From positions 186,001 to 250,000 of the forward strand of contig CP051229.1 of NCBI GenBank assembly GCA_017792365.1: a stretch of 64,000 bases of DNA, in the 5' to 3' direction. This document shows positions 37,857 to 47,500 of this stretch, one piece after another (position 1 is the stretch's first letter; each line of letters opens with the position of its first letter). Position numbers and translations under genes: made by a program. This stretch comes from Hyphomonas sp. GTDB lineage: Bacteria; Pseudomonadota; Alphaproteobacteria; Caulobacterales; Hyphomonadaceae. A model generated the notes under the pieces. It had not been told where the DNA came from. It made no database searches and saw only the letters and a program-made list of their open reading frames with translations.

Positions 37857-38732
37857 CTATTCGCCCGACGGTTCTAACTTGTCCTGCGTCTTCGTGTCGA
37901 AGTCCGATGCATCATGGCGTTCGTGCAGCTGGCTGGCGGGATGGCCATAGGTCCGGTTGACCATGCGGCCGCGCTTGACAGCGGGACGCTCGTTCAACTG
38001 GTCGGCCCACCGCACCACGTTCTTGTACTCGTGAACCTGAAGGAACTCGGCGGAGTCATACAGCTTGCCCTGCGCGAGCTGGCCGTACCAAGGCCATGTG
38101 GCGATGTCGGCGATCGTGTAGTCCTTGCCCGCGAGATACTCGTTGTCAGCAAGACGGTGGTCGAGCACGTCGAGCTGGCGCTTTGTCTCCATCGCGAACC
38201 GATTGATCGGGTATTCCATCTTCCACGGCGCGTAAGCATAGAAGTGGCCGAACCCGCCGCCCAGATATGGCGCCGAGCCCATCTGCCAGAACAGCCACGA
38301 CAGGCATTCCGCGCGGGTCGAATCGGTTGGGAGGAATGCGCCGAATTTCTCGGCAAGGTAGACCAGCATCGCGCCGGATTCGAACAGCCGTGTCGGCGGA
38401 TTCGTCGACATGTCCATCAGCGCCGGGATCTTGGAATTCGGGTTCACGTCGACAAAGCCGGAACCGAACTGTTCGCCATCGCCGATCTTGATCAGCCAAG
38501 CATCGTATTCGGCGTCCGAGTGGCCGAGCGCCAGAAGCTCTTCGAACATCGTGGTGACTTTGACGCCGTTCGGCGTGCCGAGCGAATAGAGCTGGAAAGG
38601 GTGCTTGCCGACCGGAAGCGTCTTGTCATGTGTCGGACCAGCGATCGGCCGGTTCGTCTTGGCAAATCGCCCGCCGCTTTCCTTGTCCCATTCCCAGATC
38701 TTTGGCGGGACATATTCGTCGGGCTTGGTCAT
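37857..38732 (-). CDS. yghU: YghU-type glutathione S-transferase (disulfide-bond oxidoreductase)
   Basis: 291 residues from ATG 38732, with GGAG eight bases upstream; the open frame extends further upstream but this is only read-through of the neighbouring flavoprotein. GST N-domain with KHPFQLYSLGTPNGVKVTTM, NPNSKIPALMDM and RLFESGAMLVYLAEKFG, C-domain with LDHRLADNEYLAGKDYTIAD. It is very similar in layout to E. coli YghU, which reduces disulfides with two bound glutathiones. Confidence 0.88.
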   Translation of the reverse strand: MTKPDEYVPPKIWEWDKESGGRFAKTNRPIAGPTHDKTLPVGKHPFQLYSLGTPNGVKVTTMFEELLALGHSDAEYDAWLIKIGDGEQFGSGFVDVNPNSKIPALMDMSTNPPTRLFESGAMLVYLAEKFGAFLPTDSTRAECLSWLFWQMGSAPYLGGGFGHFYAYAPWKMEYPINRFAMETKRQLDVLDHRLADNEYLAGKDYTIADIATWPWYGQLAQGKLYDSAEFLQVHEYKNVVRWADQLNERPAVKRGRMVNRTYGHPASQLHERHDASDFDTKTQDKLEPSGE

Positions 38733-38824
38733 GCGGGGGACTCCGGCGGCTGAATTGCTTTGTCCCATGTAGGGCGGCCATGGGGCCGTGGAAACCGCCG
38801 CCGGCCAGATTGTTGCGTTTGCGC

Positions 38825-40002
38825 TTAAACGGCCTGGCCCGCTGCCCAGCCCGATGACCACGCCCACTGGAAATTGTAGCCGCCCAGCCAACCGGTCACG
38901 TCCACGCATTCGCCGATGAAGTAGAGGCCCGGCGCCTTGCGCGCCTCCATGGTCTGCGAGGACAGCTCGTCTGTGTCGACGCCGCCAGCCGTGACCTCCG
39001 CGGTGCGCCAGCCTTCCGTACCGTTCGGTTTGACGCGCCACGCGTGGATCTCGGCCGCCACGGCCTGCAGCTTGGCGTCCGACAGGTCCGCAAGGCGAGC
39101 ATCGCCGTGCGTACGTGCAGCGATCTGCGCCGCGAGCCGCTTCGGGACGATCATGGCGAGCGCGATCGGCAGCGTGAGCTTGCCGCGCTCTGCGCGCAGC
39201 GCCTTCAGCCGGGCGAAAGCGTCCTGCCCGCGCGCGGTGTCGAGCAGCACCTCTCCGCCCGGTTTCCAGAACGAGGAGATCTGCAGGATGGCGGGGCCAG
39301 ACAGGCCACGGTGGGTGAACAGCATCGCCTCGTCGAAGGAAGTCTTGCCGCACGATGCGCGCGCGTCGACGGAAACGCCCGCGAGTTCGGCGATCGGCGC
39401 AATAAGCGGGTCCGTGAACGTGAAGGGCACCAGCGCCGGGCGCGGCTCGATGACGTTCAGTCCGAACTGTCGCGCGATGTCGTAGGCGAATCCGGTCGCG
39501 CCCATCTTGGGAATCGACTTGCCGCCCGTGGCGATAACGACGGAGCTGCAGGTGAACGCGTCGCGCACCGTGCGAACACTATAGCCGTCTTCAAGGCGCT
39601 CGACGGAGAGGGTTCGGTCTCGAGCTTCAGCTGTCCGCCGGCATCGGCGAGGTCGGCCAGCAGCATGTCGATGATCTCTCTGGAGCTGCCGTCGCAGAAC
39701 AGCTGGCCCAGCGTCTTTTCGTGATAGGCGATCCCAGCCTTCTCGATGCGCGTTATGAAATCACGTTGCGTGTACCGCTTCAGCGCCGACTTGCAGAAGT
39801 GTGGATTGTTGGAAAGGAAACGGCTCGGGGCGCAGTCGAGGTTGGTGAAATTGCAGCGCCCGCCGCCCGATATGCGGATCTTCTCCGCCGGCTTGGCGGA
39901 CTTTTCGAGAATCAGAACGCGCTTGCCGCGTCTCCCGGCCTCGATTGCGCACATGAGGCCAGCGGCCCCCGCGCCAAGAATGACGGTGTCCCACCTGTCC
40001 AA
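38825..40002 (-). pseudogene. BaiN/HI0933-family NAD(P)/FAD-dependent oxidoreductase, frameshifted
   Basis: The start at 40002 gives the FAD motif VILGAGAAGLMCAIEAGRRG and the family signature RISGGGRCNFTN. The first frame is lost after LKLETEPSPSSAL, the second resumes as RLEDGYSVRTVRDAFTCSS and reads through VVIATGGKSIPKMGATGF to GLYFIGECVDVTGWLGGYNFQWAWSSG at the end. One base missing near 39604-39615 (TETLSVERLED is recovered) restores about 392 residues, normal for the family. Possible flavin reductase; substrate unknown. Confidence 0.82.
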
Positions 40003-40372
40003 CTGAATTTTTTCCTCGCACCGCAGTTTGCGAAATTCCTAGCGCAGACTGACCGCTAGCACATCAGCCCAGCGGCATGCGGCAATCTGCCGTTGATGGC
40101 TAGTGCTACGTACTGTTGCTTTCGGTCGGAGCGCCACCTAGCTCCTGCCTCGCGTCAACGGCCTGTCCCCCCAACCCTGGGCCGTTGGCCGGGGAGGCGT
40201 GGTTCGCGCTGCGCCTCCCTCCGGGGTGGACAGGCCGTCGCCACGCTCTCTCAGTCTCGCGATCCGCTTTTCGGACCATTGTCGCAATGCGCCCTCAGGC
40301 GTTGTCGCAGCGCGTTTCCTCGTGATAGAGGCCTTTCGCTCGCGTTGCTCCGGCGGTCGGATCGGCGCGTTG
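40003..40372. other. 370-bp intergenic stretch with a highly structured GC-rich element
   Basis: No credible coding frame is seen. The left part (40003-40140) is the upstream region of the flavoprotein gene. The middle (40156-40237) contains several nested inverted repeats, described separately. The right part ends at the tRNA. Confidence 0.6.
40156..40237 (+). ncRNA. Candidate structured RNA or intergenic repeat with two competing helices
   Basis: CGGCCTGTCC (40159-40168) pairs exactly with GGACAGGCCG (40228-40237), enclosing a second perfect stem GGGAGGCG/CGCCTCCC (40192-40199 with 40212-40219). CAACGGCC (40156-40163) can instead pair with GGCCGTTG (40180-40187), excluding the outer stem. 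The orientation is arbitrary because the stems work on both strands. It does not match a riboswitch class I know; it may be a small RNA, leader or dispersed repeat. Confidence 0.35.
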
Positions 40373-40448
40373 GGGCGGTTAGCTCAGTTGGTAGAGCGCC
40401 TGCTTTACACGCAGGATGTCGGCGGTTCGAGCCCGTCACTGCCCACCA
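40373..40448 (+). tRNA. tRNA-Val (anticodon TAC)
   Basis: 76 nt including encoded CCA. Acceptor stem GGGCGGT pairs with ACTGCCC; D-arm AGCTCAGTTGGTAGAGC; anticodon stem CCTGC/GCAGG around loop TTTACAC, anticodon TAC; T-arm GGTTCGAGCC. It is followed by the patatin gene with no integrase or attachment repeat. Confidence 0.95.
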
Positions 40449-40552
40449 TCTCCCTTGCAAAATCACCGAGGAATTCAGGCTGCAGGCCTTCTGCGGCGCC
40501 GTGCGCGGTGTAGGGTGACGCGCACCAGGACGTGGCAAACGGGACGCGCGCG

Positions 40553-41794
40553 ATGTCTTTATCCCTGAATGACCATCTGGACCCGCAGGAGGGCCCGAAG
40601 CGGATCCTTGCGCTGGACGGCGGCGGCGTGAAGGGGATCTTGACGCTGGGCATGCTGGAGGTGCTGGAGGCGGAGCTCCGGAAGCGCTCCGGCGATCGCG
40701 AGCTGGTGCTGAGCGACTATTTCGACCTCATCGGAGGCACCTCGACAGGCGCCATCATCGCTTCCGGCCTCGCCCTTGGCCGATCGGTCGGAGAGCTGAT
40801 CGAGATGTATCAGGCGCTCGGCCCGCAGGTCTTCGGCAAGACCAAGGGCGACGGCTATCTCATGGGGTCCAAATACGACAGCAACGCGCTGCAGAAGGCG
40901 CTGTGGCCGGTGCTCGGCAAGAAGACGATCGGGACCCGCCAACTCAAGACGGGACTGGCGATCCACGCAAAACGCATCGATACGGGGTCCGCATGGGTGC
41001 TGACCAACAATCCGCACGCGCCGTATTTTGACCCTCCCGATCTCCCGCTTGGGGAAGTCGCGAACAAGGACTTTCGGCTCATCAACCTCGTGATGGCCAG
41101 CGCGGCGGCGCCGACCTTCTTCGACGAGGTGAAAGTCCCCATGAAGTACAACGCAAAGGACAAGCCCATCGAGCACGCCTACTTCGTCGATGGGGCGGTT
41201 GGCGGCTTCAACAACCCCAGCGTCCAGCTCCTGCTGACCGCCCTTGTCCCCGCCTACGGGTTCGGATGGAAGTCAGGCGCGGACAACCTCATGATGGCGT
41301 CGTTCGGCACCGGTTCCAGGCGCCCGACCTACGACGGTAAGCAGTTCGCGCGCATGTGGCCGGGCATGCGCGGCGTCAATGCGCTGCGTTCGATGATCTT
41401 CGATACGCAGGTTCAGGCGATCATGCTGATGCAGGCCGTCTCGGAATCGATCCGGCCGTGGACGATCAATTCCGAAGTCGGCGACATGAGCGGCGTCTGC
41501 ATATCGCCGAACGCCATGCTGGATTTCCAGCGCGTCGATGTCGAACTCGAATCCAAACCAAAGCGCGCCAAGCGCGGCGAGAGACTGGCGCGGACATCGA
41601 TCGAGAAACTGCTGGACCGCGAACTTGATCATTCTGTCCTCGAAAGCGTCGACCAGCTCGCAAACGGACACCCCGACAACATGTCGTTGCTGCTGGAGAT
41701 CGGGCGCAAGGCCGCGCCTGCCTACATCGGAGACGACTGGCCCAATCCGAAGTTCGATCTCGCCTCCTGGTCAGGCGCCAATCGAGAAAATTAG
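40553..41794 (+). CDS. Patatin-like phospholipase
   Basis: About 413 residues from ATG 40553; an in-frame GTG at 40532 is an alternative. All patatin motifs are present: LALDGGGVKG oxyanion hole (about residue 20), catalytic serine in LIGGTSTGAI (Ser about 64), and catalytic aspartate in YFVDGAVGG. A serine/aspartate lipid acyl hydrolase. Some relatives (CapV) are CBASS effectors, but there is no nucleotide cyclase or other defence gene nearby. It is located right after the tRNA-Val gene. Confidence 0.88.
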   Translation: MSLSLNDHLDPQEGPKRILALDGGGVKGILTLGMLEVLEAELRKRSGDRELVLSDYFDLIGGTSTGAIIASGLALGRSVGELIEMYQALGPQVFGKTKGDGYLMGSKYDSNALQKALWPVLGKKTIGTRQLKTGLAIHAKRIDTGSAWVLTNNPHAPYFDPPDLPLGEVANKDFRLINLVMASAAAPTFFDEVKVPMKYNAKDKPIEHAYFVDGAVGGFNNPSVQLLLTALVPAYGFGWKSGADNLMMASFGTGSRRPTYDGKQFARMWPGMRGVNALRSMIFDTQVQAIMLMQAVSESIRPWTINSEVGDMSGVCISPNAMLDFQRVDVELESKPKRAKRGERLARTSIEKLLDRELDHSVLESVDQLANGHPDNMSLLLEIGRKAAPAYIGDDWPNPKFDLASWSGANREN

Positions 41795-41875
41795 GCTGCC
41801 GCGCCGGTCATGGTTGTCACCCGCCACAGGTTCGTGCTGGAACACCGCTGAGCCGCAAGTTGAGGGGCGAGGACC

Positions 41876-42856
41876 GTGAATACAGCAATCTCCGGACTGA
41901 TTTCGATTTCCGTTCTTGCCGCAGCAACCGCCGTCGCGCCGGTCGCGTTCGCAGACGACGGCGCCTATTCGCCGCCGCGCACGGCCTCCGGCCGGCCGGA
42001 CCTGCATGGCGATTGGACCAACACCTCGCTCACACGGCTGGAACGGCCAGATCCGGCCATGCCGCTCATTGTCGATGACGAGGCCCGGCAAAGAATGGAG
42101 GGCATGCAGGCGCGGGTGACCGCAGCAGCCAATGCACGCACAGACCCTGATGAGGGCGCGCCGGAGGCCGGCGGGGCGGTCGTCGGGTACAACTATTACT
42201 GGCTGAATGTCGGCGACAATCTCGCCGTGGTGAAAGGCGAAGCGCGGTCGTCATGGATTGTCGAACCCGCGAATGGCCAGATGCCGGTATCGAACGAGGG
42301 CAAGGCGCGGATCGAACAAATCCTGTCGCGCAGAGGCTATGCCGATCCCGAAGGGCTAAATCCCGCTGACCGCTGTCTGGTCGGCAGCCGCGGTTCGGGC
42401 GGACCGCCAATGCTCAACAATATCTACAACAACACCTACCAGATCGTGCAGACAGACGAAGAGGTCGTGATCAACGTCGAGATGATGCACGACGCGCGGA
42501 TCGTGCGCATGGGCGAAGCGCACAAGCCGGCGCCCTTGAAGCAATGGCTGGGCGACAGCGTCGGACGCTGGGATGGCGACACGCTCGTGGTCGAGACGCG
42601 CAACTGGAAGCGCGACCATGGCAATTACGAGCCGGTGTTTCTGTCCGAAGAAGCACTCGTGACCGAGCGTTTCACACGGGTGGCGGACGACGAGCTGCTC
42701 TATGAATTCACCATTGATGACCCGGGCTTCTACACCCAGCCATGGCGCGGGGAGATGGTGTTTCGCGCGGCGACCGGACCCGTGCACGAATACGCGTGTC
42801 ACGAAGGGAATTACGCCATGTCAGGCATTCTGGCGGGTGCGCGGCGCGAAGACTAG
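41876..42856 (+). CDS. Secreted orphan-family protein
   Basis: 326 residues starting at GTG 41876 with GAGG upstream. Signal peptide: ISVLAAATAVAPVAFA. The mature protein has TASGRPDLHGDWTNTS, DRCLVGSRGSGGPPMLNNIY, DSVGRWDGDTLVVET and YEFTIDDPGFYTQPW. The second half is the same family as the C-terminal domain of the protein at 36126-37160. Such periplasmic proteins are common in alphaproteobacteria, but their function is unknown. Confidence 0.75.
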   Translation: MNTAISGLISISVLAAATAVAPVAFADDGAYSPPRTASGRPDLHGDWTNTSLTRLERPDPAMPLIVDDEARQRMEGMQARVTAAANARTDPDEGAPEAGGAVVGYNYYWLNVGDNLAVVKGEARSSWIVEPANGQMPVSNEGKARIEQILSRRGYADPEGLNPADRCLVGSRGSGGPPMLNNIYNNTYQIVQTDEEVVINVEMMHDARIVRMGEAHKPAPLKQWLGDSVGRWDGDTLVVETRNWKRDHGNYEPVFLSEEALVTERFTRVADDELLYEFTIDDPGFYTQPWRGEMVFRAATGPVHEYACHEGNYAMSGILAGARRED

Positions 42857-43440
42857 CGCGCGGCAATGAACCGGCTGGTGTAGAGCGCCATCACTTCACG
42901 CACACGCTGGTCTTGCTCCTTGCGCGTCTCGCCGAGCGCTTCGGGCATCTTGCCTTCCAGCATCAGTGTCGCGAGGCCGTGCGCCATTGACCAGCACGCA
43001 ATGGTCTCGTTCAGCGCATCTTCGGGCTTTTTGCCATGCGCTGCCGCGATCACCGATTGCGGCAGCTCGAATGTCGAGATCGCAGTCGTGTGCGCCTCCT
43101 CGAAATTATCGAGATCAACCATTTCGCGCCGGAACATCAGCTGGAAGAGGGCGGGGTGGTCGAGCGCAAACTGCACATACGCGCAGCCGATTTCGCTCGT
43201 TCGCTTGACCGGGTCCTGCTCGGCTTCGACGGCCCGCACCTCATACTGATGCAGCGTCTCGAACCCTGACTTGACGATTTCCGCCAGGATCGACTCGCGG
43301 TCCGGGAAATAGTGGTACGGGGCCTGGTGGCTGACGCCTGCAATGCGAGCAACCGCCCGCATGCTGAGCGCCTGCAGTCCGCCCTCGCTCAGCAGCGTAA
43401 GCCCTGCATCCAGAATCTTGCTGCGAACGTCGTCTTTCAA
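42853..43440 (-). CDS. TetR/AcrR-family transcriptional regulator
   Basis: 195 residues. I place the start at TTG 43440 because AGGAG lies five bases upstream; an earlier TTG at 43464 lacks such a site and sits on an operator palindrome. The helix-turn-helix is ARIAGVSHQAPYHYFPDRES and the C-terminal ligand domain is helical. It is divergent from the RND pump genes with operator-like palindromes between, so it is most likely their repressor. Its stop overlaps that of the orphan protein gene by 4 bp. Confidence 0.9.
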   Translation of the reverse strand: MKDDVRSKILDAGLTLLSEGGLQALSMRAVARIAGVSHQAPYHYFPDRESILAEIVKSGFETLHQYEVRAVEAEQDPVKRTSEIGCAYVQFALDHPALFQLMFRREMVDLDNFEEAHTTAISTFELPQSVIAAAHGKKPEDALNETIACWSMAHGLATLMLEGKMPEALGETRKEQDQRVREVMALYTSRFIAAR

Positions 43441-43458
43441 ATCGACTCCTAGTGCAGT

Positions 43459-43490
43459 TGACAAATGTCAGATTGCTTGACAGTGTCAAG
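43459..43490. promoter_or_regulatory. Tandem TetR-type operator palindromes in the efflux intergenic region
   Basis: TGACAAATGTCA (43459-43470, arms TGACA/TGTCA) and CTTGACAGTGTCAAG (43476-43490, perfect 7+1+7). Both share the TTGACA/TGTCAA core, which also serves as a -35-like hexamer on both strands. Repressor control of both divergent units is the natural reading. Confidence 0.7.
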
Positions 43491-43518
43491 TCGTTCTCCC
43501 CGAACGCCTAGGTGGCAC

Positions 43519-44553
43519 ATGAACAAGAGACTGTCAGCAGTCCGCCAGCAACTGGCCATCGCTCTGGTCGCATCGCTCGCATTAGTTGCGTGTGATGCCA
43601 CCGGAGCTGAGGAGACAGCGCCGCCCCGGGAACAGCCCCCGGTAGCGGTTCAGGTTTTCACCATCGCATCCGCACAAGACGCTGGGGCAATCAGGGCCAG
43701 CGGCCTCGTCGCTCATCAGCGTGAGTCCGCATTGTCCTTCGGTGCGCCAGGTGAACTAGAGGACGTCAGGGTCGATGTCGGCGACAATGTCGGGACAGGT
43801 CAGACGCTTGCCGTACTCCGCCGGACCTCGGTCGGCGCGGACGAAGCCGAAGCGGCGATCGCTGCCCAGACAGCTGAACAGAATTACGAGCGGCTGCGGC
43901 GCCTGCATGAAAGCGGCGCTGTTTCTGATGTGGAGCTCGAGAATGCGCGCCTTGCTGTTGAGCGCACGCGCACCCGGGTCGTGCTGACTGCGCCGACCTC
44001 CGGCGTGATCCTGCGCCGCTCGGCCGAGCGGGGGCAGGTCGTCAATCCCGGCGAACCGGTTCTGTGGCTCGGAGAAGCCCGCGCCGGCGTCATCGTCCGC
44101 GCGTCGGTGACCGCATCGGAAGCTGCAAACCTAAAAGTCGGCGCAGACGCCGCAATCCGGATTCGCAATCGGGACCAGTTGGTCGGAAAGGTTGCGCGCA
44201 TTTCGCCGGTTAGCGCTGGCGCCGCCGGTGTGTTCGAGGTCGAGGTCGCGATCGCTGGCGCAGATGGCCTGCGCAACGGCGAAGTTGCGGAAGTCGCCAT
44301 TGAGACGGATGTGGGCGAAACGGCTGTCACGTCATACCGGATCCCGGCGCTGTCGCTGATCGACGCGCGCGCCGACCAGGGCGTGGTCTACGTGGTGGAC
44401 GACACCGGTACGGCCCGCCGCCGCGCGGTGGAAACCGGAGGCGTCGATGGGTCTGGGGTCATCATTCTTTCGGGTCTTGAGCCCGGCGACCGTGTCGTTT
44501 CGCGCGGCGCGGCGCTGATCCGCGACGGCGATCCTGTGACCATCGCCGAATAA
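43519..44553 (+). CDS. RND efflux periplasmic adaptor (membrane fusion protein)
   Basis: 344 residues from ATG 43519, with AGGTGG upstream. Lipoprotein: ALVASLALVAC. Hairpin and lipoyl-like halves are visible: LSFGAPGELEDVRVDVGDNV and VVLTAPTSGVILRRSAERGQ, with a coiled-coil between (ERLRRLHESGAVSDVELENAR). HlyD/AcrA family. It starts 12 bp before the pump. No TolC-like outer-membrane factor is encoded here. Confidence 0.9.
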   Translation: MNKRLSAVRQQLAIALVASLALVACDATGAEETAPPREQPPVAVQVFTIASAQDAGAIRASGLVAHQRESALSFGAPGELEDVRVDVGDNVGTGQTLAVLRRTSVGADEAEAAIAAQTAEQNYERLRRLHESGAVSDVELENARLAVERTRTRVVLTAPTSGVILRRSAERGQVVNPGEPVLWLGEARAGVIVRASVTASEAANLKVGADAAIRIRNRDQLVGKVARISPVSAGAAGVFEVEVAIAGADGLRNGEVAEVAIETDVGETAVTSYRIPALSLIDARADQGVVYVVDDTGTARRRAVETGGVDGSGVIILSGLEPGDRVVSRGAALIRDGDPVTIAE

Positions 44554-44565
44554 GGGACGGCGTCC

Positions 44566-47500
44566 ATGCAGGCTTTCAGCCGTTTTTTCGTCGACCGCTG
44601 GCAGTTCACGCTGATACTGTTCGGCATGCTCCTGTCGCTGGGGCTTGGCGCCTACTTCTCCATTCCAAAGTCCGAGGACCCGATCGTCCGCTTTCCTGCG
44701 GTGACGGTTGCGGTGGTGTTGCCCGGCGCCGACGCCGAGCAGATGGAGCGCGTCGTTGCGATCCCGCTGGAGCAGGCGTTCAACGGCATCGAGGACGTGA
44801 AGGAGATCACCTCGACCTCCAGCGCGGGCGTTGCGGTTGTCGGCGTCGAGTTCATCTACGGCTCTGACCCCGAGAAGAAGTACGACGAGACCGTTCGCGA
44901 GCTGAATGTTGTCCGGCCGAGCCTGCCGGAGGGCGTGACCCTGGTGCGCGCCCAGCGTGCAAACCCTGCGCAAACAAGCGTAGTTCAGATGGCGCTCGTC
45001 AGCGAGACCGCTTCCTACCGGCGGATGGAGGCCTACGCCCGCGAATTGCGTGACGCCATCGAGCGAGCAGGCGGCGTGCAGCAGGCGGAAATCTGGGGCG
45101 TGCCGCCATCGGAGGTGCGCGTCACCGCCGACATTGAAAGACTGGCCGCGTATCGGCTTCCGATCTCGGCTCTGGCTGAAGCCCTGCAGCGAGAGGGGGC
45201 GGACCTTCCCATCGGCGCGATGAATAGCGGCGGGCGCCGCCTGAATGTCGAAGCGACCGGTCCGTTCGAGAACCTCGATGAAATCCGCAATGTCGTGCTG
45301 CGCAGCGTCGATGGCGCAACGCTCACCGTAGGCGATGTCGCTGAGGTCGCCTGGGAGAATGACGAGCGCCTGCACATCACGCGCTACAACGGCGAACGCG
45401 CATTATTCGTATCTGCGCGCGCAAAGCTCGGCTCGAACGTCTTCGACGTGGTCGACGGCATCCGGGCGCAGGTCGACGCCTTTGAGCCGAGGCTGCCCGC
45501 CGAGATCCGGCTGGAGCGCGGGTTTGACCAGGCCGAGACCGTTGCGGAACGCCTTGGACATCTCGGGCGCGACTTCGCCATCGCCATCGGCCTTGTGCTT
45601 CTGACGCTTCTGCCGCTCGGGTTCCGGGCGTCCATGGTGGTGATGATCGCCGTGCCGCTGTCATTCGCCATGGGTCTGCTGGCGATCCAGATGATGGGCT
45701 ATTCGCTGAACCAGCTGTCGATCGCGGGGTTCGTGCTGTCGCTTGGTCTGCTTGTCGATGATTCCATCGTGGTGACCGAAAATATCTCCCGCCACCTGCG
45801 AAATGGCATGCCGAGACGCGAGGCGGCCATTGGCGGGGTCAACGAAATCAACGTGGCCGTTATTGGCTGTACGGCGACTTTGCTGTTCGCGTTCCTGCCG
45901 CTGCTGAACCTGCCGGAAGGGGCAGGCGATTTCATCCGCTCACTGCCTCTGGCCGTGGTCTGCACGGTCGCAGCCTCGCTGTTTGTCTCGCTGACGATCA
46001 TCCCCTTCCTCGCCAGCCGCATGCTGTCGCGCAATCCGGGAAAGAACTACGTCCTTGATGCGACCATGGGCGCGATCCACGGCGTATACCGGCCGATCCT
46101 CAAACTGGCGCTGAAGATGCCGCGTCTCACGATCCTGGCTGGCCTTGCTTTGTTCGGCGCCTCATTGACGCTGGTTCCGAAACTGGGCTTCAGCCTCTTC
46201 CCTGAAAACGACAGCCCATACTTCATCGTCGATGTGCAGCTGCCGGAAGGCGCGTCGGTCGAGGAGACGGACGCCGCCGTCCGTCATGCCGATCAGGTGC
46301 TCGCGGACGAACCGCGCATCCAGTGGCGCTTCTCCAACTCGGGCCGCGACAACCCGATGGTCTATTACAACGTCTTCTCCCGCGACCAGAAATCCTCGAT
46401 CGGTCAGATCTACGCCCGCTTCGATCACTGGGACGGCAAGGAAGATCGGCCGATCATGGAAGACATCCGCACGAAGATGAACGCCTTCCCGGGCGCGCGC
46501 TTCAACGTGCGCAGGTTCGAGAACGGCCCCCCGATCGAGGCGCCGATCGCGGTGCGCATCCGCGGCGCGGACATTGACGTGCTGACCGAACTCGCAAGCC
46601 GCGCGGAACAGTTGATCGTAGAGACTCCGGGCACCCGCAACATTGTGAACCCGCTGGCCGAGCGCCTGATCGATTTGGATCTCAACATCGACACCGAGGC
46701 CGCCTCGCTTGCCGGCGTGCCGGCCGGCGCGATCGACCAGACCCTCAGGATAGCGATCGGCGGGGCGACGGTGGCGGATTTCCGCGATCCCGTCGGCGAC
46801 GCCTATCCCGTCATCCTGCGGGCGCCGCGCGGCGCAGGCGTCAGGATGGAAGACATCGAGCGCCTGCAGGTCTGGACACAGTCGGGCGCGGCCGTCCCGC
46901 TATCGGCGCTGTCCGATCCCACGCTCTCTGCAGGCCCGGCCCAGATTGACCGCTTCCAGCGTGAACGGACCGTCACGATCACCGCCTACACGCAACCCGG
47001 CTTCCTGACGGGCGACGTGACGGGCGAGGTCGCCGAACGGCTGGACGCGCTGGCCCTGCCGGCTGGCTATACACTGGCGTTCGGCGGGCAGGCTGAGGCG
47101 CAGAGCGAAAGCTTCTCAGGCCTCGGTCCTGCAATCCTCATCGCGATCTTCGGGATTCTGGCGGTTCTCTTGTTGGAGTTCGGGTCTTTCGCGGCGGCTG
47201 CGGTCGTCGCGTTTGTGATCCCGATGGGCGTGATGGGCGGCCTGACGGCGCTGTATATTGGTGGCGAGTCGCTCTCGTTCACGGCCATCATCGGCTTCAT
47301 CGCGTTGACGGGGATCGAGATCAAGAACTCGATCCTGCTGGTCGAGTTCGCCAACCAGGAACGCGCCAAGGGCGTGCCGTTGCGCGAAGCCATCGAGCGC
47401 GCTGGCGAGGTGCGCTTCCTGCCGGTGTTGCTCACCGCGCTAACCGCGATCGGCGGCCTGATCCCGCTGGTGCTGGATCGCTCGCCGCTCTATTCGCCGC

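Noticed and set aside
38733-39353. Upstream extension of the YghU-type GST frame to nearly 500 residues
   Set aside because: The added part is out-of-frame reading of the BaiN-type gene, and a good start with GGAG lies at 38732.
40553-41794. CBASS/CapV-type defence system
   Set aside because: Only the patatin is present; no nucleotidyltransferase or accessory genes are near it.
40373-42856. Genomic island inserted at tRNA-Val
   Set aside because: No integrase, no repeat of the tRNA 3' end and no change in base composition is visible.
43441-43464. Earlier TTG start for the TetR regulator
   Set aside because: It lacks a ribosome binding site and lies on an operator-like palindrome; TTG 43440 has AGGAG at ideal spacing.
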